Origin: Halomarina ordinaria
GTDB taxonomy: Archaea; Halobacteriota; Halobacteria; Halobacteriales; Haloarculaceae
Direction: 5' to 3'
NCBI RefSeq assembly: GCF_030553305.1
Contig: NZ_JARRAH010000001.1
Coordinates: forward strand, 558,001-622,000
Length of the DNA stretch: 64,000 bases
This document shows, one piece after another, positions 43,932 through 53,926 of the stretch (the stretch's first letter is position 1; the number at the start of each line of letters is the position of its first letter). Below the pieces are notes generated by a model. The model was given only the letters and a program-made list of their open reading frames with translations. It searched no databases and was not told where the DNA came from. The translations under genes were made by a program, and so were the position numbers.

Positions 43932-44077
43932 CCAACATAGCTGTTGCGAAGTTTCGGCGTACCTAAACCAGCGTGTCCGGGTACGCTCCGGACCGTCGTC
44001 GACGGTCAGATGACTCGTCCGCCGCTCGGCGGGTGTGTCGGATTGCGACGAAGACGAGCGCTCCGACGTCGGCGGTC

Positions 44078-45085
44078 TCAGGACCCCTCGTAGAGGTGCA
44101 TCTCGTCGAAGAAACGGTCGGTGACCTGTTCGGCGGCGTAGCGGAGGACGATGGTGTCGTCGGCGGCGTCCGCGAACAGGCCGAGCGGTATCTCGCCCTC
44201 GCCCATGTCCCGGTAGCCGCCGGCGCTCCCGACGTCGTCGAACGCGTGTTCGAGGACCGCCCCGGCGTTGACGCGGGGGTCGGTCGAGCGGATGCTCATT
44301 CGGATGTCGTTCTCGACGATGCCGAAGACGAGCACCGTCCGGACGCCCTCGAGGTTCAGGAGGTAGCGCGCAGCCTGCGGGAGGGCGTCCGTCTCGGGCG
44401 TGATACCGGCGGAGGTGACGAGCACCGACCCCCGGACCTCGCGGTTGCGGATGGCCTCGCCGATGGCGTCGAGGGTGGTGGGGCTGAACGCCGCGCCGTA
44501 CATCTCCTCGACGAGTTCCACGTCGGCGTAGGGCCGGACGTACGCGCCGGCGGCGTACTCGTTCGCCGTCGGGTTGCGGACGTGGTCGAGGCGCTCGCGG
44601 TGGAGGGCGAACAGGAGCGCGGAGGCGAGGCGCTCGCTCGGTTCGACCGAGAGGTCCCGGAGGTACTCGACGAGGATGGCCGCCGTCGTGGCGTAGCCGG
44701 TCCGGCAGTCGACGAACGCCCCCTCGGGGACCCCCTCGCACGGCCGGTGGTCGACGACGACGTCGACGGTCCCCAACCCCCGGTCCTCGAAGGCGGTGGG
44801 GTCGGTGTGACCGACCAGCGCCACCCGGTCGAACCCCTCGGGACTGACCCCCTTCGCCTCCCTGAGGTCCACGTCGAGCAGGTTGACGAACGCCCGGTTC
44901 TCCTGGTGGGAGAGGTCCTCCGTGTAGACGAGCCGGACCGTCTCGACGCCGGCGCTGTGGGCGATGGTCTCGAGTGCGAGCGCGCTCGCTATGCAGTCCG
45001 GGTCGGGGTTGGCGTGACAGACCACGAGCACGGACCCGGCGCCGTCGAACGCCTCCACGAGTTGCTGTGCGTGACCCACGTCCAC
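44078..45085 (-). CDS. DHH-family phosphoesterase
   Basis: 335 residues. DHH motifs are VVCHANPDPDCIASALAL (NPDPDC replaces the usual NxDxD), VALVGHTDP and VVVDHRPCEG. The C-terminal DHHA1 region includes VFGIVENDIRMSIRSTD. Members hydrolyse oligonucleotides or cyclic dinucleotides. Which one this targets is not known. ATG 45085. Confidence 0.88.
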   Translation of the reverse strand: MDVGHAQQLVEAFDGAGSVLVVCHANPDPDCIASALALETIAHSAGVETVRLVYTEDLSHQENRAFVNLLDVDLREAKGVSPEGFDRVALVGHTDPTAFEDRGLGTVDVVVDHRPCEGVPEGAFVDCRTGYATTAAILVEYLRDLSVEPSERLASALLFALHRERLDHVRNPTANEYAAGAYVRPYADVELVEEMYGAAFSPTTLDAIGEAIRNREVRGSVLVTSAGITPETDALPQAARYLLNLEGVRTVLVFGIVENDIRMSIRSTDPRVNAGAVLEHAFDDVGSAGGYRDMGEGEIPLGLFADAADDTIVLRYAAEQVTDRFFDEMHLYEGS

Positions 45086-45181
45086 AGTAGGTGCGATTCG
45101 GAAATAAGTCTCGCCTCACCGTCACGACCGGGAGAGGGTCACGCGGGACGTGGTCGCGGCCGGGTAGACGGGTTCGGGCGT

Positions 45182-45886
45182 TCAGCCGACGGTCCGGAGC
45201 GCGTCGAGCATCGTCCCGATGTCGGTGTCGGTGATGGCGAGGGAGAACCCGTCGACGCGCGCGAGCGCGGGGGCGTGCTCCCAGAGGGCGTCGGGGTCGA
45301 GGCCGTGGAGGACGACGACGCTCGGCGTGGGCGTCACGACGCGCAGCGCGACCAGCGGGGACTCCCCCCGGGTGACGTCGGTGAAGACGAGCGCTCGGTT
45401 GGTCGACTGGCCGTAGAGGCGGTAGAACTCCTCGCTCGACAGGCGGGTGATGGCCTCGATGGAGTTGATGACGGTGTGACCGGCGATGGTGCGCTGGCGG
45501 CCGGCGACCAGTTCCTCGGCGTCGATGGCCTCGTACAGTCGTTCGACGGGGATGGTCGTAGGGTACTCCCGGAGGTCGTAGACGATGTCGCTCTCGAAGC
45601 CGGCGGAGATGACCCGCGCGAACTGCCGGATGTGACTGCCCCCGCGCTCCTCGTCGATGTCGAGCAGCGCCTCGATGACCCGCCGGACGACGCCGATGCC
45701 GGGGCTCTTTCGCCGGCCGCTCTCGTAGTCCGAGACGACCGACGGCGAGACGTCGAGGCGGTCGGCGAGCGTCGTCTGGGCGACGTCGAAGTCCGTGCGC
45801 CACTTCCGGAGCGTCCCGCCGGGGTCGTCGCTCAGCACCACCTCGCCCGCGATGCGCTGCGCCAGGGTGCGCCGGAGGTCGGTCAT
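45182..45886 (-). CDS. XRE-type transcriptional regulator
   Basis: 234-residue regulator. The N-terminal helix-turn-helix (residues about 28-75) contains TTLADRLDVSPSVVSDYESGRR. The C-terminal part (about 90-234) is an effector or dimerisation domain with IRQFARVISAGFESDIVYDLREY and NRALVFTDVTRGESPLVALR. Proteins of this architecture are conserved across archaea. It is divergent from radB with 81 shared bases. Confidence 0.88.
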   Translation of the reverse strand: MTDLRRTLAQRIAGEVVLSDDPGGTLRKWRTDFDVAQTTLADRLDVSPSVVSDYESGRRKSPGIGVVRRVIEALLDIDEERGGSHIRQFARVISAGFESDIVYDLREYPTTIPVERLYEAIDAEELVAGRQRTIAGHTVINSIEAITRLSSEEFYRLYGQSTNRALVFTDVTRGESPLVALRVVTPTPSVVVLHGLDPDALWEHAPALARVDGFSLAITDTDIGTMLDALRTVG

Positions 45887-45967
45887 TCGGTCACTCTCGG
45901 ACCGGCGGCGGCTAAAGCGCTGCCGTATCGCGGACGTTTTTATCCGAACCTGTCCAAGTTCGACGCA

Positions 45968-46660
45968 GTGACCGACTCCATCCCGACCGGCTGCGCCCCC
46001 GTCGACGACCTGCTGGGCGGCGGCTTCGAGCGCGGCACCGTCACCCAGGTGTACGGCCCGCCCGCGGCGGGCAAGACCAACCTCGCGCTCGGCGCCACCG
46101 TCGAGACCGTCGCCGGCGGCGAGCGCGCCCTCTACATCGACACGGAGGGGCTCTCCATCGACCGCTTCGAGCAACTCGCGCGCGCTCGCGCCGGCGACGA
46201 AGGCGTCGACGGTCTCGCCTCGCGCGTCATGATCTCGGAGGCGCTCGACTTCGAGGAGCAGGCCGAGGCCGTCCGCGACGCCGCCGACGTCGCCTCCGGG
46301 GTCGACCTCGTCGTCCTCGACAGCGCGACCGGCTTCTACCGCCTCGAACGCGGCAGCGACGACGAGGGCGAGACCCTCCGGAAGGTCGTCCGGCAGGTGA
46401 CCCACCTCCTCTCGCTGGCCCGTCGCTACGACCTCGCGGTCGTCATCACCAACCAGGTGTTCACGGACCCAGAGGGCGACCGCGCGCGCCCGCTCGGCGG
46501 CCACACGCTCACCCACTGGTCCGGGGCGGTCGTCCGCCTCGAACGATTCCGGGGGGGCAACCGCCGCGCGACGCTCGAGAAACACCGCTCGAAGGCGGCC
46601 GGCGCAACCGCGCGCTTCCGCATCGCCGAGGAGGGCCTCGTGGCCGCGGAGGAACCCTGA
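45968..46660 (+). CDS. radB: DNA repair and recombination protein RadB
   Basis: RecA-family recombination mediator that assists RadA, 230 residues. Walker A is GPPAAGKT at 30-37 and Walker B in VDLVVLDSATGFY. The late motif AVVITNQVFTDP and GGHTLTHWSGAVVRLE are RecA-core signatures. The N-terminal HhH domain of RadA is absent, which distinguishes RadB. GTG start at 45968. Followed after 42 bases by an RNase H-like gene. Confidence 0.95.
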   Translation: MTDSIPTGCAPVDDLLGGGFERGTVTQVYGPPAAGKTNLALGATVETVAGGERALYIDTEGLSIDRFEQLARARAGDEGVDGLASRVMISEALDFEEQAEAVRDAADVASGVDLVVLDSATGFYRLERGSDDEGETLRKVVRQVTHLLSLARRYDLAVVITNQVFTDPEGDRARPLGGHTLTHWSGAVVRLERFRGGNRRATLEKHRSKAAGATARFRIAEEGLVAAEEP

Positions 46661-46702
46661 CCGTGCCATGACGTCGCACGCACCGCGAGGAGCGAGACAC
46701 CG

Positions 46703-47443
46703 ATGATCGTGGTCGCTACCGCGGACTTCGAGGTGTACCACGGGGTGGTCAACGAGTTGCGCGACCGGGGCGCGCAGTTCACCACCCGCGAACCGGACGA
46801 GGGGCTCCCGGCGAACGCGCGCCTCGTCATCGTCGGTCCCGGGGAGGACCCCCCGGACGAGGAGGGGGCGGTGGCGGTGGTTCGAGCCGACCCCACCGAC
46901 CCCCGCGGCGCGGTCGAGGAGGCGCTGGCGACGCTCCGGGGGGCGGAGGGGCGTACCGTCGTCGGCGTCGACCCCGGCGAGCGCCCCGGCATCGCCGTCC
47001 TCTCGGGTGACCTCGTCGTGGCGGCGTTCCAGGTGGACGCGAACGACGCCGCGGACGTCGTCCTCGACGAACTGTCGACGGCGACCGACCCCGTGGTCAG
47101 AATCGGCGACGGTGCGCGGCTGGTCGGCGCTCGCATCGTCGACGCCCTCGCCGACGCCGGCGTACCCGTCGAACTGGTCGACGAGACGGGCACGACCCCC
47201 TACGAGGGGACCGGCGCTCGCGGGATGGGTGACGTGCTCGCGGCCGTCAACATCGCTCGCCTCCCCGGCGAGCGCATCGAGGGGCGGAGCATCGAGCCGA
47301 CCGCCGGCGAGATTCAGGTCATCAAGAGCCGGTCGCGCGAGGAGAGCGAGGACAACCGCACCATCACGGAGGCGCTCGCGCGCCGCGTCGCCCGCGGCGA
47401 GTTGAGTCTGGAGGAGGCGCTCGACGAGCACCGCGGGGAGTAA
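46703..47443 (+). CDS. Conserved archaeal RNase H-fold-like protein
   Basis: 246 residues. The N-terminal Rossmann-like part (MIVVATADFEVYHGVVNEL) is followed by TVVGVDPGERPGIAVLSGD, a motif of the RuvC/YqgF RNase H-like fold. Then come DEVGTTPYEG-like residues (VDETGTTPYEG) and GDVLAAVNIAR. It may act on nucleic acid, in keeping with its position behind radB, but no activity is established. Confidence 0.75.
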   Translation: MIVVATADFEVYHGVVNELRDRGAQFTTREPDEGLPANARLVIVGPGEDPPDEEGAVAVVRADPTDPRGAVEEALATLRGAEGRTVVGVDPGERPGIAVLSGDLVVAAFQVDANDAADVVLDELSTATDPVVRIGDGARLVGARIVDALADAGVPVELVDETGTTPYEGTGARGMGDVLAAVNIARLPGERIEGRSIEPTAGEIQVIKSRSREESEDNRTITEALARRVARGELSLEEALDEHRGE

Positions 47444-47610
47444 CCTGACTATCTCGCTCGGCTGACACCATCGTAACCGATATTATCGAGGGAAGAGTAC
47501 GGTGGAGACATCCATAGTACTACAAACGTCTACTGTTCGTCACGGAGGGGTCCGTACCACGTCGACGCGAGGGGAACGCCAGGGGGAACGACCGATGGAG
47601 TGGGCGTCGA

Positions 47611-48627
47611 GTGAGCGTTCTCGGCTCCACGACGACGGCGTTGAAGCCGGGACGCCTCTGGCGCGCGGCTACGATGCACACGCAGAAAGCGGGCGTATTG
47701 CTCGAACGGGGGCTGTACCGTCACTTCGGCGGCTACGCTATCGAACTCGCGTCCGGCTGGAACCCGAACGAGACGTCCGACTCCGCCGCGCGCTACGTCG
47801 CACGGGACATCCACGACTGGCGGATGTGGCTCGACAGCGAGGACGACGGTATCTCGCGGACGCTGCGCTGTTACGGCCTCCACGAACAGCTCTCGTCGGA
47901 CGCGTTCGCCGCGGCACTCGCCGACGTGCGAGAACGGGTCGACGGGACCGTCCCCGTCGTCGACGTCGGCGCGAACATCGGCTACTACGCGCTCCTCGAG
48001 GCGGCGGTGCTGGGCGAACAGGCGCGGGTCTTCGCCATCGAACCGGCGCCCGACAACCTCGAACTGCTCACCCGGAACGTCAGGTCCAACGGCCTCGAGA
48101 CGACCGTCGAGGTCGAACAGTGCGCCATCGGCGGGACGAACGAACCCGTTGAGTTGCGGCTGAGTAACTACTCCAACCGGCACACGGTGCGCGAACTGCC
48201 GGGCGACGTCTGGCGGAGCGGCTGTCAACACGACCGAGAGCGCGTCGAGGTCCCCCAGCGGACGGTCGACCGGTTCGTCGCCGACCGGGGGCTGTCCCCC
48301 GCGGACGTCGCCGCCGTCAGGATGGACCTGGAGGGCTACGAGACGGCCGTCGTCGAGGGGATGGAGGGGGTCCTCGACGCCGACGGGCCGCTCGTGGTCT
48401 TCGTCGAACTCCACCCCGTCCTCTCGGACGCGGAACTCGACGACGTCCTGTCGGCGTTCGACCGTGGCGGACTGTCCGTCGTCTCGGCCGTGGTCGACGA
48501 GTCGGTCGCCGGGACGAACCACACGATGAAGTGGCGTGGGGTCGACCTGCACGCGGAGTCGTTCGAGGAGGTCGCGGCGGCCATCCGCGAGACCGACCGC
48601 CCCGTCGAACTCGTCGCCAGCCGCTGA
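47611..48627 (+). CDS. FkbM-family methyltransferase
   Basis: SAM-dependent methyltransferase of 338 residues. Motif I is VPVVDVGANIGYYALLE (about residue 115), then VFAIEPAPDNLELLTRNV. The catalytic strand region is RMDLEGYETAVVEGM. FkbM enzymes O-methylate sugars or polyketides; in haloarchaea they often act on surface glycans. GTG 47611 was used, and ATG 47674 is an alternative. Isolated from other glycan genes here. Confidence 0.88.
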   Translation: MSVLGSTTTALKPGRLWRAATMHTQKAGVLLERGLYRHFGGYAIELASGWNPNETSDSAARYVARDIHDWRMWLDSEDDGISRTLRCYGLHEQLSSDAFAAALADVRERVDGTVPVVDVGANIGYYALLEAAVLGEQARVFAIEPAPDNLELLTRNVRSNGLETTVEVEQCAIGGTNEPVELRLSNYSNRHTVRELPGDVWRSGCQHDRERVEVPQRTVDRFVADRGLSPADVAAVRMDLEGYETAVVEGMEGVLDADGPLVVFVELHPVLSDAELDDVLSAFDRGGLSVVSAVVDESVAGTNHTMKWRGVDLHAESFEEVAAAIRETDRPVELVASR

Positions 48628-48633
48628 CGGCGG

Positions 48634-49980
48634 TCACCGGTCGCCGAGCGCCGCCTCCGCCCATCGCATGACTTCGCGCACGGGCAGGTCCGTCTCGCGG
48701 GCCACCCGGGCCGCGTCGTCGTACTCCGCGCTCACGTCGAAGACCCGTCCCTCGTCGTCGCGCGCGACCTTGACCGCCACCTCGTGAGTCCCGTCGGCGA
48801 GGTCGAGTTCGACCGTCTCGAACTCGCGGTCGGCGACGAAGCGGTGGCGGACGCCCGTCTCGCGCACGCCGAGCGTGCCCGTCTCCTCGGCGAGTCTGCG
48901 CGCGACGCGCTCCGTGTCCTCGGGTCGCACGATGACCTTCACGAGGTGGCCCGGTCGGGACTTCTTCATCGTCGCCGGGAGGACCGACACGTCGCGCGCG
49001 CCGACCGCCGCGAGCGACTCGTGGAGGTCACCGAGTACCTCCGGCGGGACGTCGTCGACGTTCGTCTCGAGGACGCGGACCCCCTCGCGCGTGAGGCCGC
49101 CGCTCGTCGCGCCGACGGTCGCGCGGAGCACGTTCGGGTGGTCGGGGAAGTCGTGGCCGCCGGCGCCGTACCCCACGCGCTCGACCGAAAGCGTCGGGAA
49201 GGCGTCGACGCCCTCGGCGAGGTGCGCGAGGAGCGCCGCACCCGTAGGGGTGAGCAGTTCCGCCTCGACGGGGCCGCCGCGGACCTCCCAGTCGGCCTCG
49301 GCGGCGATGTTCAGCACCGCGGGCGCCGGGACGGGGTAGGTGCCGTGGCTCATCGACACCTCGCCGCCGCCCGTCGCGACCGGCGTCGTGACGACCCGGT
49401 CGGGGTCGAGGTCGGCGAGGAGCAGACAGGTCCCGACGACGTCCGCGATGGCGTCGTCCGCGCCGACCTCGTGGAAGTGCGTCGCCTCCAGGTCGGTCCC
49501 GTGGACCTGTGCTTCGGCCTCGCCAAGGACGCGGAAGACGGCGGTCGCGTCGGCCTCGACGTCGCTCGGGAGGCCCATCCCTTCCACCAGTTCGACGACC
49601 TCGCGATAGGTCCGGAGGGGACCGGCCCCCTCCGCGTGGTCGTGTTCGTGGTGGTCGTGGTGGCTGTGGCCGTGGTGGTCGTCCCCGTGATGATGGTGGT
49701 CGTGTTCGGCGTCGTCCCCGTGGTGATGATGGTCGTGTTCGGCGTCGTCCGCGTCGTGGTCGGCGTCATCGTCGCTCGCCTCGTCCTCGCCTCCCGTGTG
49801 TCGGACGACGACGCGCGTGGCGCTGATGCCGTTCTTCTCGACGGTGTCGACCTCGTACTCGACGGGCAGTCGCTCCTCGACCCGCGCGAGGACCGCGGGG
49901 TCGGCGCCGGCGGCGACGAGCGCCCCGAGGAGCATGTCACCGCTCGCACCCATCCGCCCGTCGAAGGCGATGGTGGTCAT
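48634..49980 (-). CDS. larC: Nickel insertion protein LarC
   Basis: CTP-dependent enzyme inserting nickel into the pincer cofactor of lactate racemase-type enzymes. 448 residues with N-terminal IAFDGRMGASGDMLLGALVAAGADP, a His/Asp-rich segment (residues 61-115, including two copies of DDAEHDHHHHG), TDLEATHFHEVGADDAIAD and C-terminal MKKSRPGHLVKVIV. ATG 49980. larB, larE and the racemase are not nearby. The His-rich insert probably stores nickel, as in other nickel chaperones. Confidence 0.93.
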   Translation of the reverse strand: MTTIAFDGRMGASGDMLLGALVAAGADPAVLARVEERLPVEYEVDTVEKNGISATRVVVRHTGGEDEASDDDADHDADDAEHDHHHHGDDAEHDHHHHGDDHHGHSHHDHHEHDHAEGAGPLRTYREVVELVEGMGLPSDVEADATAVFRVLGEAEAQVHGTDLEATHFHEVGADDAIADVVGTCLLLADLDPDRVVTTPVATGGGEVSMSHGTYPVPAPAVLNIAAEADWEVRGGPVEAELLTPTGAALLAHLAEGVDAFPTLSVERVGYGAGGHDFPDHPNVLRATVGATSGGLTREGVRVLETNVDDVPPEVLGDLHESLAAVGARDVSVLPATMKKSRPGHLVKVIVRPEDTERVARRLAEETGTLGVRETGVRHRFVADREFETVELDLADGTHEVAVKVARDDEGRVFDVSAEYDDAARVARETDLPVREVMRWAEAALGDR

Positions 49981-50103
49981 GTGTGGAGGGGTGGTCGCGT
50001 ACCGCGAAAAAGCCGCGTGGTTCGGTGCGTGCACGCCCGACCGTGAGAAAGGTGAGCAAAAGGGATATACCCGGTCGCATCCGACCTACTGGTAATCCCG
50101 CAC

Positions 50104-52323
50104 ATGAACGAAGTGCAACTGGAGGTGGCGAAGGCCTACCCCAACGACTCGGGGCGCGGCATCGCACGCCTCGACCCGGACACGCTGCTTCACCTGAAGC
50201 TGAGCCCCGGTGACATCATCGAGATAGAGGGTGCGGACCGGACGGCCGCCAAGGTCTGGCGCGCCGACCGGCAGGACTGGAACACGGACACCGTCCGCAT
50301 CGACGGGTTCACCCGGCAGAACGCCGACGTGGGCATCGGCGAGCGCGTGACCATCCGTAAAGCAGAGCACCGTAAAGCGAACAAGCTCGTCCTCGCACCG
50401 CCCGAGGAGGCGAGCGTCCAGTTCGGCTCCGACGCCGCCGGCATGGTCAAGCGCCAGATACTGAAGCGCCCCGTCGTCGAGCGCGACATCGTACCCGTCA
50501 TGTCGAGCACGAACCACCCGTTCATGCGCTCGCCGGGGCAGGCCATCCCGCTCATCGCCGTCGAGACCGACCCCGACGGCGTCGCGCTCATCACCGAGGA
50601 CACGGAGGTGGAACTCCGCGAGGAGCCCATCTCGGGCTTCGAGAAGACCGGCGGCGGCATCACCTACGAGGACATCGGGGGGCTCCAGGGGGAGATCCAG
50701 CGCGTCCGCGAGATGGTCGAACTGCCGATGAAACACCCCCAGATATTCAAGAAACTCGGCATCGAGCCGCCCCAGGGGGTGTTGCTCCACGGCCCGCCCG
50801 GCACCGGCAAGACGCTGCTGGCGAAGGCCGTCGCCAACGAGACCTCCGCGAGTTTCTTCTCCATCGCCGGCCCGGAGATCATCTCGAAGTACTACGGCGA
50901 GTCCGAACAGCAACTGCGCGAGATATTCGAGGACGCGAGCGAGGAGTCGCCCTCCATCATCTTCATCGACGAACTCGACTCCATCGCCCCCAAGCGTGAG
51001 GACGTCACCGGCGAGGTCGAGCGCCGCGTCGTCGCCCAGTTGCTGACGATGATGGACGGCCTCGAATCGCGCGGGCAGGTCATCGTCATCGCGGCGACCA
51101 ACCGCGTCGACAGCGTCGACCCGGCGCTCCGCAGGCCCGGCCGGTTCGACCGCGAGATCGAGATCGGCGTCCCCGACGAGACGGGTCGCAAGGAAATCCT
51201 GCAGATCCACACCCGCGGGATGCCGCTCTCCGACGACGTGAGCCTCGACCATCTGGCCGACGAGACCCACGGCTTCGTCGGCGCGGACATCGAGAGCCTC
51301 ACGAAGGAGGCCGCGATGAAGGCCCTGCGGCGCTACCTCCCCGAGATAGACCTCGACGAGGAGGACATCCCGCCGAGCCTCATCGACAAGATGATCATCA
51401 AACGCGACGACTTCCGCGGCGCCCTCGCGGAGGTCGACCCGAGCGCCATGCGGGAGGTGCTCGTCGAACTCCCGAAGGTGACGTGGGACGACGTCGGCGG
51501 CCTCGAGGACCCCAAACAGCAGGTCCAGGAGTCCGTCGAGTGGCCGATGAACAACCCCGAGCGCTTCGAGCGCATGGGTATCTCCCCGCCGTCGGGCGTC
51601 CTGCTCTACGGGCCGCCGGGCACGGGCAAGACCCTCATGGCGAAGGCCGTCGCCAACGAGACGAACGCGAACTTCATCTCGGTGCGCGGCCCGCAACTGC
51701 TCTCGAAGTGGGTCGGCGAGAGCGAGAAGGCCATCCGCCAGACCTTCCGGAAGGCGCGGCAGGTCGCCCCGACGGTCGTGTTCTTCGACGAACTCGACTC
51801 GCTCGCGCCCGGTCGCGGTCGCGACGTCGGCTCGAACGTCTCCGAGCGCGTCGTCAACCAGCTCCTGACGGAACTCGACGGGCTGGAGGAGATGGAGAAC
51901 GTGATGGTCATCGGCGCGACCAACCGCCCGGACATGATCGACCCGGCGCTCATCCGTTCGGGACGCTTCGACCGCCTCGTGTTCATCGGTGAACCCGAGG
52001 TGGAGGGGCGCGAGCAGATCCTCCGCATCCACTCCGGCGACACGCCGCTCGCCCCGGACGTGAGCCTGCGCGAACTCGCGGAGGTGACCGGCGGCTACGT
52101 CGGTTCCGACCTGGAGAGCATCTGCCGCGAGGCGGCCATCGAGGCCCTGCGCGAGGACCACGAGGCCGACGAGGTCGAGATGCGCCACTTCCGCACGGCG
52201 ATGGAGTCGGTCCGCCCGACCATCACCGACGACATCCGCTCGTACTACGAGGACATCGCCGACCAGTTCCGCGGCGGCCAGCGCACCCCCGAGCGCCAGA
52301 GCGGCCGCATCGGCTTCCAGTAA
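50104..52323 (+). CDS. Cdc48/VCP-type AAA+ ATPase
   Basis: 739-residue homologue of p97/Cdc48 that unfolds proteins for the proteasome or remodels complexes. It has an N-terminal double-psi barrel and beta-clam ([19 protein letters not shown], about 1-190). D1 ATPase Walker A begins at residue 230 (GPPGTGKT) and the D2 copy at about residue 503. Walker B in both is DELDS ([18 protein letters not shown]), and SRH arginines occur in both. The C-terminal [16 protein letters not shown] is a likely partner-binding tail. Full length. Promoter-like AAAGGGATATACC at about 50059-50071. Confidence 0.96.
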   Translation: MNEVQLEVAKAYPNDSGRGIARLDPDTLLHLKLSPGDIIEIEGADRTAAKVWRADRQDWNTDTVRIDGFTRQNADVGIGERVTIRKAEHRKANKLVLAPPEEASVQFGSDAAGMVKRQILKRPVVERDIVPVMSSTNHPFMRSPGQAIPLIAVETDPDGVALITEDTEVELREEPISGFEKTGGGITYEDIGGLQGEIQRVREMVELPMKHPQIFKKLGIEPPQGVLLHGPPGTGKTLLAKAVANETSASFFSIAGPEIISKYYGESEQQLREIFEDASEESPSIIFIDELDSIAPKREDVTGEVERRVVAQLLTMMDGLESRGQVIVIAATNRVDSVDPALRRPGRFDREIEIGVPDETGRKEILQIHTRGMPLSDDVSLDHLADETHGFVGADIESLTKEAAMKALRRYLPEIDLDEEDIPPSLIDKMIIKRDDFRGALAEVDPSAMREVLVELPKVTWDDVGGLEDPKQQVQESVEWPMNNPERFERMGISPPSGVLLYGPPGTGKTLMAKAVANETNANFISVRGPQLLSKWVGESEKAIRQTFRKARQVAPTVVFFDELDSLAPGRGRDVGSNVSERVVNQLLTELDGLEEMENVMVIGATNRPDMIDPALIRSGRFDRLVFIGEPEVEGREQILRIHSGDTPLAPDVSLRELAEVTGGYVGSDLESICREAAIEALREDHEADEVEMRHFRTAMESVRPTITDDIRSYYEDIADQFRGGQRTPERQSGRIGFQ

Positions 52324-52389
52324 TCGGGAGCACTCCGGAACGCTTCGTTCTTCTCTCTCTCGCTTCGTTCACCGACCTCGGGAGTCCAC

Positions 52390-52742
52390 TCACCGGCGTA
52401 CTGCTCGTTCCGTGACCCGTTCACGCGTGACGACCACTGGCTGCGAGGTGCCCCGGGCAGCGAGGGAACCGGCGACGACCACCCGTCGGCCCAGCACGCG
52501 TCCGAGGTAGTGCAGTTCGACAACGACGGCGTCACTCCCGGTGCGACCCTCTACGTCGGCGACACCACGTGCGACGTCACCGCTGCCTGTGCGTTCGGGA
52601 TGGACGTCGCGCTCCTCGGCCGGTCCGCCCCGCCGACGGCGTGTTAGACGGGGAACCCACCTACGACACCGAGTCGCTCGGCGCGTTCGCGGGGCTCGTG
52701 GGGGCGGAATCGGTCGATTCGCCGATACGAACGACGAGTGAC
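52390..52742 (+). pseudogene. Remnant of a HAD-like hydrolase gene
   Basis: One frame reads ATLYVGDTTCDVTAACAFGMDVALLGRSAPPTAC then a stop. After a shift of frame it continues PTYDTESLGAFAGLVGAESVD and ends at 52742. The join (VGD-x-x-x-D, GMDVALLGR, then a typical helix) matches the C-terminal end of HAD hydrolases. Upstream sequence (YCSFRDPFTRDDHWL) has no start or motif I. It looks like a frameshifted 3' remnant. Could be chance given the GC bias. Confidence 0.4.
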
Positions 52743-53248
52743 TGAACGAGACGTGCCACGGACCGTGGTCCCCGAACGGGCGACGCCGCGGCGGGGCGAG
52801 GTTTGCAGGGCATGGCGTCGTCCCGCGAGTGAGCGCCGCAGGCGCGAGCGACCGGACGCGCCGAACGACCGCAGGGAGTGAGGCGCGGTTTTCGTCCATA
52901 TTTTGCCGGGGAGCGAGCGTAGCGAGCGACCGCGGCAAAACGTTGGCGTGCAGGCGACGCCACGGCGGACTCACGGGGCGTGGCGTCGCGCGACCGCGAG
53001 CACCCCGCGACGAGTGTCAGCGCACGGCGGGTGTGGTCCCGTTCTCGGATATAAACGGTCGGACGGATGGTCCGGACGGCGTCGCTGTCTCGGCGTAGCA
53101 TCCGCGAGCCGTCGCACCGCGAGCGACCGGAGTGAGCGAGCGGGCCGAGGAACCCCCGAAGGAGCGAAGCGACTGCGGGGGTGACGACGTGCTTTTGTCC
53201 TCGCTTTTGCCAGCGGGCGACGAAGCCGCCCGCACAGCGAAAGGTAGG
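52743..53248. other. Gene-less GAGCG-rich region between Cdc48 and PhoU
   Basis: About 500 bases rich in AGCGAGCG-type words. It has one dyad, TTTTGCCG (52900-52907) and CGGCAAAA (52932-52939), flanking an AGCGAGCGTAGCGAGCGA core. Long frames here are low-complexity Arg-rich shadows. Similar GAGCG-rich spacers are common in haloarchaeal intergenic DNA. Confidence 0.55.
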
Positions 53249-53926
53249 TCAGTAGATGAGTTCGTCCGAGTTCTCGACCATGTAGAGAGTGCGGGCAGCG
53301 ATGTTGACGGCGTGGTCGCCGACGCGTTCGAGGTCCCGGACGGTGAGCAGGAGGCGCGAGACGTCCTGCATGAGCGACTCGATCTCGTGCTCGCCGTCCT
53401 CGGTCACCTCGCGTTCGATGAGGTCGCGGACGACGACCTCGGAGGCGCGCTCGCAGAGGCGGTCGAGTTCGTCGTCGCGGTCGGCCAGTTCGAAGCAGGC
53501 GTCGGGGTCCTCGCGGTCGTAGGCGTCCATCGCGTCCTCGACCATCTCGACGGTCACCCGGCCGAGGCCCTGGACGTCGACGTCGGGGTAGACGTCGCGC
53601 TGGGCGTCGAGCGTGTAGCGCCCGAGGTTGGTGGCGAGGTCGGCGATACGTTCGAGGTCGGTGATGATCTTGAACGAGGAGGCGACGAAGCGCAGGTCGC
53701 CCGCGACGGGTTGCTGGAGCGCCAGCAGGTCGATACACTGGCGTTCGAGGTCGAGGTACATGTCGTTGACCTCGGCGTCGCCCTGAATGACGTCCAGCGC
53801 GAGTTCGTCGTCCTTCTGTTCGAGCGCCGACAGCCCCATGCGGAGGCGGTCGACGACCACCTCGCTCATGTAGAGGACGTCCTCCTCGAGCGAGGCGAGT
53901 TTCTCCTGGTAACCCTGTCGTGCCAT
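53249..53926 (-). CDS. phoU: PhoU-family phosphate regulator
   Basis: 225-residue all-helical protein with two PhoU three-helix repeats (about 15-100 and 120-210). Each carries the metal-binding EXXXD pattern: SSFKIITDLERIADLATNLGRY and LLLTVRDLERVGDHAVNIAART. PhoU links the Pst phosphate transporter to regulation. ATG 53926, with a TATA-like CTATATG 26 bases upstream. Divergent from an AbrB-PhoU gene. No pst genes are in the window. Confidence 0.93.
   Translation of the reverse strand: MARQGYQEKLASLEEDVLYMSEVVVDRLRMGLSALEQKDDELALDVIQGDAEVNDMYLDLERQCIDLLALQQPVAGDLRFVASSFKIITDLERIADLATNLGRYTLDAQRDVYPDVDVQGLGRVTVEMVEDAMDAYDREDPDACFELADRDDELDRLCERASEVVVRDLIEREVTEDGEHEIESLMQDVSRLLLTVRDLERVGDHAVNIAARTLYMVENSDELIY

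Noticed and set aside
52900-52939. TTTTGCCG/CGGCAAAA dyad as a terminator or RNA
   Set aside because: It lies in GAGCG-rich filler away from gene ends, and haloarchaeal termination does not rely on such stems. Evidence is too weak for a separate feature.
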